Assembly: GCF_030252345.1 (NCBI RefSeq) | Contig: NZ_CP126980.1 | Coordinates: 3,053,501-3,117,500, forward strand | Direction of reading: 5' to 3' | DNA from: Actinoplanes oblitus | Lineage (GTDB): Bacteria > Actinomycetota > Actinomycetes > Mycobacteriales > Micromonosporaceae | DNA length: 64,000 nt | Shown: positions 8,301 to 15,966 of the stretch, in pieces | Layout: every line of letters starts with the position of its first letter | Numbering within the stretch: position 1 is the stretch's first letter | Translations under genes and position numbers: made by a program | The notes under the pieces: model-generated | The model's input: only the letters and a program-made list of their open reading frames with translations | Database searches by the model: none | What the model was told of the DNA's origin: nothing

Positions 8301-8891
8301 CACACCGTCACCGGGCGGCAGCACTTCTTCGTCGAGCACGACTGGGTGGCCGAGCTGGGTGAGCAGCTGCCCGGGTTCCGGCCGCCGCTGAACATGGCCC
8401 GGCACTTCGGCAAGCCCGGCGAGGCGGTCGACGGCGGTGTCACAGTGCGGTTCCTGACCCCGCACGCCAAGTGGTCGATCCACTCGATGTACCACGACAA
8501 CGAGCTGATGCTCGCGCTGTCCCGCGGCGGCCCGGTGATCTGGATGAGCGTCCGGGACGCCGAGAAGATCGGGATCCGGGACAACGACTGGATCGAGGCG
8601 CACAACCGCAACGGCGTCGTGGTGGCCCGGGCGGTCGTCTCGCACCGGATGCCCGAGGGCACCGTCTTCCAGTACCACTCGCCGGAGCGCACGGTGAACG
8701 TCCCCAAGGCGGAGAAGTCCGGCCGGCGCGGGGGCTACCACAACTCGATGACCCGGCTGCTGATCAAGCCGACCCACCTGGCGGGCGGGCACGCCCAGCT
8801 CACCTACGCCTTCAACTACTACGGCCCGATCGGCAGCCAGCGCGACGAGATCACCGTGATCCGCCGCCGTACCCAGGAGGTTGAGTACTGA
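5316..8891 (+). CDS. narG: Respiratory nitrate reductase alpha subunit
   Basis: 1191 aa, the normal length for NarG. It is the catalytic molybdenum bis-MGD subunit that reduces nitrate to nitrite on the cytoplasmic side of the membrane. The FS0 iron-sulphur site is seen as HGVNCTGSCSWN followed by GCPRGAS (about residues 53 to 95), with His as the first ligand. YKGTKVVAVSPDYADNVK and FRMTNTGLHADLVLPAATWY are typical of the family. I chose GTG 5316, with GGGAG 8 nt upstream, over GTG 5307. The stop overlaps the narH ATG by one base. A DosR-like box lies upstream. Confidence 0.97.
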   Translation: MSPEPAAPLLAARRFLTRETVADHGRTLHQVSDNDWDAFYRDRWKYDKVVRSTHGVNCTGSCSWNVFVRDGLITWEHQATDYPGTGPDAPDYEPRGCPRGASFSWYEYSPSRVRHPYLRGTLAEMFREARERLGDPVLAWAEIVETPLKARAYKSQRGRGGFVRASWDEAIEIAAAAHVYTTKTYGPDRVVGFSPIPAMSMASFAAGTRYHALLGGTLLSFYDWYADLPIASPQIWGDQTDVPEAGDWWNATYLMMWGSNIPVTRTPDAHFLAEARYKGTKVVAVSPDYADNVKFADDWLAPHPGTDGALAMAMGHVILKEFFVERQVPYFQDYVRRFTDLPFLVTVADGKADRFLTAADLGDPDGSHKTVLLDSATGEVVVPNGSLGFRYAEPGRWNLDLGDVVPALGIPGDETVEIELARFDVGETEGGATVTRRVPVRRVGEHLVTTVYDLVLAQYNVGGEDDLHTPAWQERITGVPAALATRIGREFARNAERSRGRSMIVLGAGANQWFHSDMTYRAFISLVTLTGCQGVNGGGWAHYVGQEKARPVTGQQHMSFAFDWQRPMRHQAATPFWYLHTDQWRYERVPADELASPLGTGRFKGMAFADTVAAAQRMGWSPGHPFFNRNPLELADLAAAAGKPVQDYIVEELRAGRLTPVAEDPDDPANFPRCLTLWRANLLGSSGKGNEYFMRHLLGVEGSATATECGPGERPRDVAWRDEAPIGKLDLLTAIDFRMTNTGLHADLVLPAATWYEKHDISTTDMHPFVHSFSPAVEPAGEAHTDYDTFLALADKVSELAVTHLGTRTDVLAAPLQHDTPDELAMPSGRVRDWKAGECDPVPGRTMPKLVTIERDYTQLGRKMRTVGPLLDELGTTTKAITVDVRPEIAYLKHQNGVLDGRPSIATADRMCEAILALSGTTNGRLAHAGFEELEKRTGQKFTDYVEGHQDDRITYADTQRAPQPVFTSPEWSGSEKNGRRYSPFTINVERLKPWHTVTGRQHFFVEHDWVAELGEQLPGFRPPLNMARHFGKPGEAVDGGVTVRFLTPHAKWSIHSMYHDNELMLALSRGGPVIWMSVRDAEKIGIRDNDWIEAHNRNGVVVARAVVSHRMPEGTVFQYHSPERTVNVPKAEKSGRRGGYHNSMTRLLIKPTHLAGGHAQLTYAFNYYGPIGSQRDEITVIRRRTQEVEY

Positions 8892-10420
8892 TGCGGATCC
8901 GCGCCCAGATGGCGATGGTGATGAACCTCGACAAGTGCATCGGCTGCCACACCTGCTCGGTCACCTGCAAGCAGACCTGGACCAACCGGGAGGGCACCGA
9001 GTACGTCTGGTTCAACAACGTCGAGACCAAGCCCGGCATCGGCTATCCGAAGCACTACGAGGACCAGGAACGCTGGAAGGGCGGCTGGAAACTCGACGGC
9101 TCCGGGCGGCTGGTGCTCCGGTCCGGCGGCCGGTTGAAGCGGCTGTCGCGGATCTTCGCCAACCCCGACCTGCCGAGCATCGACGACTACTACGAGCCGG
9201 CCAGCTTCGACAAGGACATCCTGGTCGACGCGCCCGGCGGCCTGGCCGACACGCCCGTCAAGAAGCCCTACTCCAAGCTCACCGGCGAGCCGATGGCGAT
9301 CACCTGGGGCGCGAACTGGGAGGACTCGCTCGGCGGGTCGACAGCGCAGGACGACCCGAACCTGGCGCGGATGGCCCAGCAGGTCAAGTTCGAGTTCGAG
9401 AAGACGTTCCTGTTCCACCTGCCCCGGATCTGCGAGCACTGCCTCAACCCGGCCTGCGTCTCGGCCTGCCCGTCCGGCGCGATGTACAAGCGCGAGGAGG
9501 ACGGCATCGTCCTGGTCGACCAGGACCGCTGCCGCGGCTGGCGGATGTGCGTCTCGGCCTGCCCGTACAAGAAGGTCTACGTCAACCACGCCACTGGCAA
9601 GGCGGAGAAGTGCACGTTCTGCTTCCCGCGCCTGGAGGCGGGGCAGCCGACGATCTGCTCGGAGACGTGCGTCGGCCGGCTGCGCTACCTCGGCCTGCTC
9701 TGGTATGACGAGGACGCCGTGCTCGCCGCGGCCAGCGTCGCGGACGACGCGGACCTGCTCGACGCGCAGCGGTCGGTCTTCCTCGACCCGACCGACCCGG
9801 CGGTGCAGCAGGCCGCCCGGGACGCCGGGATGCCGGAGGACTGGATCGCGGCGGCCGCCGCCTCGCCGGTCTGGAAGCTGATCGGCGAGTACCGGATCGC
9901 GCTGCCGCTGCATCCGGAGTACCGGACGCTGCCGATGGTCTGGTACGTGCCGCCGCTGTCGCCGGTGCTGGACGCGGCAGGTGCCGCCGGGCGCGACGAC
10001 ACCGACGCCGACGACATCTTCCACACCATCCGTGACCTGCGGATCCCGGTGGAGTACCTGGCCGAGCTGTTCAGCGCCGGGGACGCCGAGGTGGTCGGCG
10101 GGGTGCTGATGAAGCTGGCCGCGATGCGGTCGTACATGCGGGCCCGGACCCTGGACGGGACGGTGGCCGCGGAACTGCTCGACGGGATCGGGATGACCGG
10201 GGACCAGGTCGAGGCGATGTACCGGCTGCTGGCCATCGCCAAGTACGACGATCGGTACGTCGTCCCGGTCGCGCACACGAAGCAGGCGGCCGAGCTGGAG
10301 GCCCAGGCCACCGCGCGGGACGGCTGCTCGCTGGACGGCGAGGGCGGGCCGGGCATGGGCGGTGCCACCCCGGACGGCCGCCGGCAGCTCACCGTCAACC
10401 CGGTGCGGGGGCGGTCGTGA
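8891..10420 (+). CDS. narH: Respiratory nitrate reductase beta subunit
   Basis: 509 aa. It carries four cysteine clusters for the electron wire from NarI to NarG: CIGCHTCSVTCKQTW (about residue 16), CEHCLNPACVSACPSGA (about 181), CRGWRMCVSACPYKK (about 214) and CTFC with CSETCVGR (about 241 to 260). The tryptophan in CRGWRMC replaces a cysteine, which is the known NarH feature that makes one cluster [3Fe-4S]. The ATG overlaps the narG stop, and its own end overlaps the narJ GTG, so translation is coupled. It is a peripheral membrane subunit on the cytoplasmic face. Confidence 0.97.
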   Translation: MRIRAQMAMVMNLDKCIGCHTCSVTCKQTWTNREGTEYVWFNNVETKPGIGYPKHYEDQERWKGGWKLDGSGRLVLRSGGRLKRLSRIFANPDLPSIDDYYEPASFDKDILVDAPGGLADTPVKKPYSKLTGEPMAITWGANWEDSLGGSTAQDDPNLARMAQQVKFEFEKTFLFHLPRICEHCLNPACVSACPSGAMYKREEDGIVLVDQDRCRGWRMCVSACPYKKVYVNHATGKAEKCTFCFPRLEAGQPTICSETCVGRLRYLGLLWYDEDAVLAAASVADDADLLDAQRSVFLDPTDPAVQQAARDAGMPEDWIAAAAASPVWKLIGEYRIALPLHPEYRTLPMVWYVPPLSPVLDAAGAAGRDDTDADDIFHTIRDLRIPVEYLAELFSAGDAEVVGGVLMKLAAMRSYMRARTLDGTVAAELLDGIGMTGDQVEAMYRLLAIAKYDDRYVVPVAHTKQAAELEAQATARDGCSLDGEGGPGMGGATPDGRRQLTVNPVRGRS

Positions 10421-11070
10421 GCGCCCCGGACCGCGCGCGGATCTTCCAGCTCGCCGCGCTGCTGCTCACCTACCCCGACGACGAGCTGCTCTCGGCCGGG
10501 CCGGCGCTGCGGGAGGCGGCCGCTCTGGTCGAGGATCACGTCGCGCGAGCCGCGCTGACCGGGTTCCTCGACGAGTTCCTCGGCTGGCCGCCGATCGAGG
10601 CGCAGCGGCACTACGTGCGGACCTTCGACCTGCGGCGCAAGTCCGGGCTGTACCTGACCTACTACCTGCACGGCGACACCCGCAAGCGGGGGATGGCGCT
10701 GCTCATGCTCAAGCAGCGGTACCGCGCACACGGGCTGCGGCTGGCCGGCGGGGAACTGCCCGACCTGCTGCCCGTGGTGCTCGAGTTCGCCGCGACCGTG
10801 GGGCCGGGGGACGGGGAGGCGCCGCTGCGGCAGCATCGGCAGGGGCTGGAGCTGCTGCGCGCGGCGCTGGGGGAGACCGGAACGCCGTACGCCAAGGTCC
10901 TGGACGCCGTGTGTGCCGTCCTGCCGCAACTCTCCGATGCCGACCGTGCCGCCCTGGCGGCCCTCGCCTTCGACGGTCCGCCGGTCGAGACCGTGGGTCT
11001 CGCTTCGGTCGGTCGCGGGCCGGACCTCGCCCCCTATGCCACCTGCGGAACCGCGGAGGTCGTCCGATGA
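10417..11070 (+). CDS. narJ: Nitrate reductase assembly chaperone
   Basis: 217 aa, matching the NarJ/NarW chaperone family (helical, TorD-like). Typical segments are LLLTYPDDELL near the N-terminus and QRHYVRTFDLRRKSGLYLTY (20 residues) in the centre, followed by HGDTRKRGMALL. NarJ binds apo-NarG and permits molybdenum cofactor insertion and membrane docking; it is not part of the final enzyme. It starts with GTG in a GTGA overlap with the narH stop and ends in an ATGA overlap with narI, so it is translated as part of the operon. Confidence 0.95.
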   Translation: MSAPDRARIFQLAALLLTYPDDELLSAGPALREAAALVEDHVARAALTGFLDEFLGWPPIEAQRHYVRTFDLRRKSGLYLTYYLHGDTRKRGMALLMLKQRYRAHGLRLAGGELPDLLPVVLEFAATVGPGDGEAPLRQHRQGLELLRAALGETGTPYAKVLDAVCAVLPQLSDADRAALAALAFDGPPVETVGLASVGRGPDLAPYATCGTAEVVR

Positions 11071-11813
11071 ACACCCTGATCTGGGTGGTGCTGCCCTATG
11101 CCTGCCTGACCGTCTTCGTGGCCGGGCACGTCTGGCGGTGGCGGCACGACCAGTTCGGCTGGACCACGCACACCAGCCAGCTCCTGGAGAGCCGGCTGCT
11201 GCGGCTCGGGTCGCCGATGTTCCACCTCGGCGCGTTCGGGGTGATCGGCGGGCACGCGATGGGCCTGCTCATCCCGGCGTCGCTCACCGGGGCGCTGGGC
11301 ATCCCGGAGCACCTCTACCACGAGGTGGCGGTCTGGGGCGGCACGATCACCGGGATCGTCATGGTGGCCGGGCTGGTCCTGCTGATCGCGCGGCGGTTCG
11401 TCAGCGGCCGGATCCGCCGGGTCACCACCGGGATGGACAAGGTCCTCTACGCCTTTCTGGCGGCCATGGTGGTGCTCGGCATGACCGCGACGGTGGGCAA
11501 GAACCTGCTCGGTTCGGGCTACGACTACCGGGAGACGATCGCCGTCTGGTTCCGGGGCGTCTTCTGGTTCCATCCGCGGACCGAGCTGATGACCGGTGCG
11601 CCGCTGGTCTACCAGCTGCACGCGATCGGCGGGTTCCTCTTCCTGGCGCTGTGGCCGTTCACCCGGCTGGTCCACGTCTGGTCGGCGCCGCTCGCCTACC
11701 TCTGGCGGCCCTACGTCGTCTATCGCGCCCGGCGTGGCCCGGTGCCGGCCGGTCCGCCCGCGCCCGCTGTGGTCCGGGACGCCGAGCGGCCCACCGCCCG
11801 CTCCGCGCACTGA
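11067..11813 (+). CDS. narI: Respiratory nitrate reductase gamma subunit (cytochrome b)
   Basis: 248 aa with five predicted membrane helices. NarI is the di-heme b cytochrome that oxidises quinol and passes electrons to NarH. Candidate heme-ligand histidines lie in MFHLGAFGVIGGHAMGL and in YQLHAIGG followed by TRLVHVW. The ATG lies in an ATGA overlap with the narJ stop. The gene is the last of the operon; a 14-bp-stem hairpin follows 5 bp after the stop. Confidence 0.96.
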   Translation: MNTLIWVVLPYACLTVFVAGHVWRWRHDQFGWTTHTSQLLESRLLRLGSPMFHLGAFGVIGGHAMGLLIPASLTGALGIPEHLYHEVAVWGGTITGIVMVAGLVLLIARRFVSGRIRRVTTGMDKVLYAFLAAMVVLGMTATVGKNLLGSGYDYRETIAVWFRGVFWFHPRTELMTGAPLVYQLHAIGGFLFLALWPFTRLVHVWSAPLAYLWRPYVVYRARRGPVPAGPPAPAVVRDAERPTARSAH

Positions 11814-11818
11814 GCTCT

Positions 11819-11851
11819 CCGGTACGCCCGGAGCCGGTCCGGGCGTACCGG
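11819..11851 (+). terminator. Hairpin terminator after narGHJI
   Basis: CCGGTACGCCCGGA and TCCGGGCGTACCGG form a perfect 14-bp stem around a 5-nt loop, followed by AAAATG. There is no T-run on the plus strand, which is usual for high-GC actinomycetes. The arms contain the GGCGTACCGGAAA element that recurs elsewhere in the window. Confidence 0.75.
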
Positions 11852-11907
11852 AAAATGTCGGTGGGTCGTCCTAGGGTGGGAGCGACTTCTTCCCTGGAGG
11901 GTTCGCC

Positions 11908-12468
11908 ATGACGACTCTGTCCGACCGGCCCGGCACCGCCCTGCTGGTCATCGACATGCAAAACGGCGTGCTGGAGGGCGCGTTCCAGCGGGACGCCGTG
12001 ATCGCCAACATCGCCGCCCTGGTGACGAAGGCCCGCTCCGAGGGGGTGCCGGTGGTGTGGGTGCAGCACTCCGACGACCACAACCTGCCGCTGCACAGCC
12101 CCCAGTGGGAGTATGTGGCGGAGCTGCCCCGGGCCGACGGCGAGCCGCTGGTGCACAAGCGATATGGGGACGCCTTCGAGGCCACCGAGCTCGAGGAGCT
12201 TCTCGCCGAGCGGCGGGCCGGCCGGCTCGTGGTGACCGGCGCGTCGTCCGACGCCTGCATCCGGTCGACCATCCATGGCGCGTTCACCCGCGGCTATGAC
12301 GTGACGCTGGTCGGCGACGCGCACACCACCGGGGACCTGAGCCAGTGGGGCGCGCCCGGTCCCGAGCTGGTGGTCGCGCACACCAACCTGTACTGGGACT
12401 ACACGAGCGCGCCCGGGCGCACCGCCGGGACGGTGCCGACCGCTGAGGTCAGCTTCGCGGCCGCCTGA
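11908..12468 (+). CDS. Isochorismatase-family cysteine hydrolase
   Basis: 186 aa. The catalytic triad of the family is visible: Asp16 in LLVIDMQNG, a lysine near residue 84 in LVHKRYGDAF, and the nucleophilic cysteine near 117 in VVTGASSDACIRSTI. Members hydrolyse isochorismate, nicotinamide or other amides; the short C-terminus and lack of a carrier domain argue for a small-molecule amidase. GGAGG lies 8 nt before the ATG. It sits alone between the nar operon and the methyltransferase. Confidence 0.88.
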   Translation: MTTLSDRPGTALLVIDMQNGVLEGAFQRDAVIANIAALVTKARSEGVPVVWVQHSDDHNLPLHSPQWEYVAELPRADGEPLVHKRYGDAFEATELEELLAERRAGRLVVTGASSDACIRSTIHGAFTRGYDVTLVGDAHTTGDLSQWGAPGPELVVAHTNLYWDYTSAPGRTAGTVPTAEVSFAAA

Positions 12469-12547
12469 TCGGCCGTACCGTGAGCATGGACCCTTCCCCA
12501 CCGCGGGTCGTCGCGATGGGCCGGACAGAGAAAGTCGCAGAGGCGCA

Positions 12548-13141
12548 GTGACGGTACAGAACGGGTGGCTGCGGAAGCGCGCCGAGAACCCGGGGCATTC
12601 CCAGTGGTACATCAAGCGGTTCCGGGACATGGCCGCCCAGGGGCACGACCTGGCCGGTGAGGCGCGCCTGGTGGACGCGATGGTGCCGCGCCGGGCGCGG
12701 ATCCTGGACGCGGGGTGCGGTCCCGGCCGGGTCGGCGGCCACCTGGCGACGCTCGGTCACGAGGTGACCGGCGTCGACCTGGATCCGGAGCTGATCGCCG
12801 CGGCCGTCGCCGACCATCCCGGCCCGCGGTGGCTGGTCGGTGACCTCGCCGAGCTGTCGCTGCCCGGGCCGCCGTTCGACGCGATCGTCTGCGCCGGCAA
12901 CGTGATGACCTTCGCGGCGCCGGACACCCGGGTCGAGATCCTGCGCCGCTTCGCCGGGCACCTCGCTCCCACCGGCCGGGCGGCGATCGGCTTCGGCGCC
13001 GGCCGGGACTACCCCTTCGACGAGTTCCTGGCGGACGCCGCCACGGCCGGGCTGGTCCCGGACCTGCTGCTGAGCACGTGGGACCTCCGGCCCCTCACCC
13101 CGGAGTCCGACTTCCTGGTGGCGCTGCTCCGCCATCCCTGA
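12548..13141 (+). CDS. Class I SAM-dependent methyltransferase
   Basis: 197 aa. Motif I is seen at about residues 52 to 66 (ILDAGCGPGRVGGHL), the acidic residue binding the ribose follows in VTGVDLDPELI, and FDAIVCAGNVMTF is the post-I/motif II region. The acceptor substrate is unknown. The N-terminus GHSQWYIKRFRDMAAQG is shared by a group of small actinobacterial methyltransferases. GTG 12548 has AGAGG 6 nt upstream. It lies between an amidase and narK, but function in nitrate metabolism is not implied. Confidence 0.88.
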   Translation: MTVQNGWLRKRAENPGHSQWYIKRFRDMAAQGHDLAGEARLVDAMVPRRARILDAGCGPGRVGGHLATLGHEVTGVDLDPELIAAAVADHPGPRWLVGDLAELSLPGPPFDAIVCAGNVMTFAAPDTRVEILRRFAGHLAPTGRAAIGFGAGRDYPFDEFLADAATAGLVPDLLLSTWDLRPLTPESDFLVALLRHP

Positions 13142-13178
13142 CCCGTGCCGTCCCGGGCCCGCGAGGTCCCGGTGAAAC

Positions 13179-13192
13179 GGGTCCAAGGTCCC
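13179..13192. promoter_or_regulatory. DosR/DevR-like box upstream of narK
   Basis: Read on the minus strand this is GGGACCTTGGACCC, which differs at 2 of 14 positions from the box before narG (GGGACTTTGGTCCC). It lies 85 bp before the narK ATG, nearly the same distance as at narG. The shared site suggests that transporter and reductase are induced together. Confidence 0.5.
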
Positions 13193-13276
13193 TGTCCGCA
13201 CCGGTCGGCAGCCGTGAGGCTGATCCGGTAAGGCCCGGCCGGTGGCCGGGGCGAAAGACGGACAGTGGAGTGGACC

Positions 13277-14506
13277 ATGAGCAGAACCGAGGCCCCGGCC
13301 GCGCGGCCCAGTGAGTCGGCACCGGACACCGCGCGGCGGGGGCTGATGCTGGCCCTGGCGACGATCGGGTTCGCCGTGAACTTCTGGGCGTGGGCGCTGC
13401 TCAGCCCGCTGGCGGTGAAATTCCAGGCGGCGCTCGGGCTGAGCTCGTTCCAGCAGGCGCTGCTGGTGGCGGTCCCGGTCGTGGTCGGCTCGCTGGGCCG
13501 GATCCCGGTCGGTGCGCTCACCGACCGGTTCGGCGGGCGGATCATGTTCCCGCTGGTGTCGCTGGCCACCGTGGTCCCGGTGCTCTTCCTCGGCCTGTTC
13601 GGGCACGACTCGCTCGCCGCGCTGCTGGTCGGCGGGTTCTTCCTGGGCATCGGCGGGACGGCGTTCGCGGTCGGCGTCCCGTTCGTGAACGCGTGGTTCC
13701 CGCCGGAGCGCCGCGGCCTCGCCGTCGGGATCTTCGGCGCCGGCATGGGCGGCACCGCGATCAGCGCGCTCACCACCGTCCGGCTGGTGAACCTGGGTAC
13801 CACCGCCACCCCGTTCGTCCTGACCGCTGTCGTGCTGGTCGGGTACGCCACCGTGGCCTGGCTGCTGCTGCGTGACGCCCCGGACCGGGTGGTCCCGTCG
13901 GCGCCGCTGGCCCAGCGGCTGGGCGCCGCCCTGCGGCTGCGGGTCACCTGGCAGGCCGCGGCGCTGTACGCCGTCGCGTTCGGTGGTTACGTCGCCTTCT
14001 CGGTCTACCTGCCCGCCTACCTGAAGACCGCCTACGGGCTCACCCCGGCCGACGCGGCCAACCGGATGGCCGGCTTCGTCCTGCTCGCCGTCGTGATGCG
14101 GCCGGTCGGCGGCTGGCTGGCCGACCGGTTCGCCGCCAGCCGGGTGCTCGCCGTGGCGCTCGGCGTGGTGATCGCCGGTGCGGTCGCCCAGGCCTTCACC
14201 CCGGGGCTCGCCCCGGCCGGCACTGTGGCCTTCCTGGCCATGGCCGCCGCGCTCGGCGCCGGCAGCGGCGCGACGTTCGCCCTGGTGGCCCAGCTCGCCC
14301 CGGCCAGCCAGGTCGGCTCGGTCACCGGCGTGGTCGGCGCGGCCGGCGGTCTCGGCGGTTTCGTCCCGCCGCTGGTGATGGGCGTGATCTACGGCCACTT
14401 CCAGTCCTACGCCCTCGGGCTGGCCCTGCTCGGGGTGGTCGCGCTGGCGGCGCTCCTGCTGGACGTCCTCTCGGTGGGCCGCCACCCGGCCGCCGCCCGC
14501 TCCTGA
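13277..14506 (+). CDS. narK: Nitrate/nitrite transporter, MFS family
   Basis: 409 aa with twelve predicted membrane helices. The segment FAVNFWAWALLSPLAVKFQA, the MFS loop GRIPVGALTDRFGGR and the glycine-rich FFLGIGGTAFAVGVPFVNAW are characteristic of the NarK nitrate-nitrite porter subgroup. It would import nitrate or exchange it for nitrite for the reductase encoded 2 kb upstream. ATG 13277 has TGGAG 6 nt upstream and is preferred over the GTG four codons earlier. Two hairpins follow the stop codon. Confidence 0.93.
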   Translation: MSRTEAPAARPSESAPDTARRGLMLALATIGFAVNFWAWALLSPLAVKFQAALGLSSFQQALLVAVPVVVGSLGRIPVGALTDRFGGRIMFPLVSLATVVPVLFLGLFGHDSLAALLVGGFFLGIGGTAFAVGVPFVNAWFPPERRGLAVGIFGAGMGGTAISALTTVRLVNLGTTATPFVLTAVVLVGYATVAWLLLRDAPDRVVPSAPLAQRLGAALRLRVTWQAAALYAVAFGGYVAFSVYLPAYLKTAYGLTPADAANRMAGFVLLAVVMRPVGGWLADRFAASRVLAVALGVVIAGAVAQAFTPGLAPAGTVAFLAMAAALGAGSGATFALVAQLAPASQVGSVTGVVGAAGGLGGFVPPLVMGVIYGHFQSYALGLALLGVVALAALLLDVLSVGRHPAAARS

Positions 14507-14509
14507 TCC

Positions 14510-14538
14510 CGGATGTCCGGCGTGCCACCGGACATCCG
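14510..14538 (+). terminator. Hairpin terminator after narK
   Basis: CGGATGTCCG and CGGACATCCG form a perfect 10-bp stem with a 9-nt loop, starting 4 bp after the narK stop. It has no T-run. Confidence 0.7.
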
Positions 14539-14557
14539 ATCACGGAGGAACTGACCC

Positions 14558-14589
14558 GCGGCCTGCCGGCCTCATCCCCGGCAGGCCGC
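14558..14589. terminator. Second hairpin between narK and the convergent membrane gene
   Basis: GCGGCCTGCCGG and CCGGCAGGCCGC form a perfect 12-bp stem with an 8-nt loop, then CTGTTTC. It could stop transcripts from either side. The rest of 14507-14766 holds no gene I can support. Confidence 0.6.
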
Positions 14590-14766
14590 GCTGTTTCGCC
14601 GGTGCCGGCCCCTGGGCGTGACCGGGCATTCCCGGCTTGGGCGGCGAGGCGGGGCGGTGACGGCCGTGGGCGGTAGCGGTTCGGCATGCTGTGCCGGTGA
14701 GCGGACGGGTGGGAGGCGCGCGTGCGGTGACCCACCGGTGCGGCTACCGGCCGCGGTGGCTCGTGG

Positions 14767-15630
14767 TCAGTGCAGGTACCAGGCGCGCTGGCGGGCTCGG
14801 TCGACGGCGATCTGGAAGGAGAGCTCGAAACGGTGGGCCGGGTTGGCGTGGTACCAGCGCAGTGTCCGCAGGACCAGGGCCGGGTCCGCGGCCAGCCACG
14901 GGACCTGGATCGTCACGCGGTCCGGGGCGCGGAACCAGGACCGCCGGGTGCGGATCTCCGGGGCGGTGGCCTCCGCGTGATCGCCCACCGGGAAGGCGTC
15001 CGCCGGGGAGGGGACCGGGGGCTCCGCGGCAGTGACCGCTGGGAGCGCGATCACCGGGATTCGGGCCTGCTCGCCCGGGAGGATCTCCCGGATCGCCTGC
15101 CACGGCAGGAACTGCTGGGTCCAGACGCCGTGGTGGTAGACACCGTCCGGGGTGAGCGCCAGCCGTCCCGGGGCGTGCCGGAGCAGGACGTACAGCCCGG
15201 CCCCGGTGAGCAGGGCGCCGGCGAGCAGCAGCGGGGTGCGGAACGCCAGGGCGGCCTGCGCCAGGGTGAGCAGGGTCAGGAAGCTCGCATACCAGTAGTA
15301 GAGCCGCCCGGAGTACCCGAAGGTCAGCCCCGGCGTCCCGTCGTCGATCCGGGTGATCCGCATCCGGTCGCCGGTGTTGTGCGGGCGCACCCAGAGGTGC
15401 AGCAGGAGGCCGAACAGGTGTCCGAGGATCAGCACGGCCACCCCGCAGGCCAGCGCGGCCCCGGCATCGCCCAGCACGATCGACCACACCGTGGCGGCGA
15501 GCAGCAGTACCGCCAGGAATCCGCTGCCGACGGCGGCCTGCGCCAGCCGCGGCGACGGCCGGCAGTCCCGCCACGGCGACGGGTCGGCGGTGACCGGTGT
15601 GGTGCGCGGAAGGTCGAAGTAGAGGGTCAT
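14767..15630 (-). CDS. Hypothetical membrane protein, PH-domain-like
   Basis: 287 aa. Two pairs of hydrophobic helices (about residues 37 to 80 and 115 to 150) flank a short loop. After them comes a soluble region with LALTPDGVYHHGVWTQQFLPW (split here: LALTPDGVYHHG, then VWTQQFLPWQAIREI), a pattern seen in bacterial PH-like membrane proteins that read out strand-Trp-strand-helix. I do not recognise a specific function. The ATG overlaps the stop of the small upstream gene (ATGA), so both are translated together and are controlled by the LacI-type site at 15916. Confidence 0.7.
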   Translation of the reverse strand: MTLYFDLPRTTPVTADPSPWRDCRPSPRLAQAAVGSGFLAVLLLAATVWSIVLGDAGAALACGVAVLILGHLFGLLLHLWVRPHNTGDRMRITRIDDGTPGLTFGYSGRLYYWYASFLTLLTLAQAALAFRTPLLLAGALLTGAGLYVLLRHAPGRLALTPDGVYHHGVWTQQFLPWQAIREILPGEQARIPVIALPAVTAAEPPVPSPADAFPVGDHAEATAPEIRTRRSWFRAPDRVTIQVPWLAADPALVLRTLRWYHANPAHRFELSFQIAVDRARQRAWYLH

Positions 15631-15812
15631 CGCGGCCGCCTGATCCGGCGGGCCAGCGGAGTGGCGGGGCGTACGGCAGCGGGGTGACCGCCGCCCACCG
15701 AGGGGGCCGGTCGTTCCGGCCCGCTGACGCGGCGGGCCGTCTCGTTGGCCCGCCGGAGGCAGTCGGTGATCGTGCGCAGGATGTCCAGGTCGATGCGGGT
15801 GCGATCGCTCAT
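15627..15812 (-). CDS. Small hypothetical protein, coupled to the membrane gene
   Basis: 61 aa, starting MSDRTRIDLDILRTITDCLR and ending in a basic arginine-rich tail. I do not recognise a family. Support comes from AGAGG 8 nt before ATG 15812, the ATGA overlap with the downstream membrane gene, and a near-consensus promoter with operator upstream. A GTG one codon earlier is possible. It may be an anti-sigma-like or accessory factor, but nothing in the sequence shows this. Confidence 0.6.
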   Translation of the reverse strand: MSDRTRIDLDILRTITDCLRRANETARRVSGPERPAPSVGGGHPAAVRPATPLARRIRRPR

Positions 15813-15915
15813 CACGTGGTCCTCTTCCGGTCCCCCGGGGGTGCGACGACCAGGGGTACGCAGATCGAGGGCGATCAGTTCAACGGCGCCTCCGGACAGG
15901 ACGGACCGGGCGGCG

Positions 15916-15966
15916 TGGAAGCGCTCCCGGCGTACGGAATCTAAACGGGCTCAGATGGGCGGTCAA
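15916..15966 (-). promoter_or_regulatory. Promoter with LacI-type operator for the 15812-14767 gene pair
   Basis: On the minus strand TTGACC (15961-15966) and TAGATT (15938-15943) are separated by exactly 17 bp, a near-consensus housekeeping sigma promoter. TGGAAGCGCTCCCG read on the plus strand at 15916-15929 matches the perfect palindrome at 4070-4083 in 12 of 14 positions. It lies just downstream of the expected start of transcription, a classic repression position. The -35 overlaps the stop region of the upstream esterase gene. Confidence 0.7.

Noticed and set aside
5319..8792. Very long open frame antisense to narG, and similar long frames opposite other genes
   Set aside because: High third-position GC removes stop codons on the opposite strand. 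The translations lack domains and have arginine/proline/valine-rich composition without a ribosome site.
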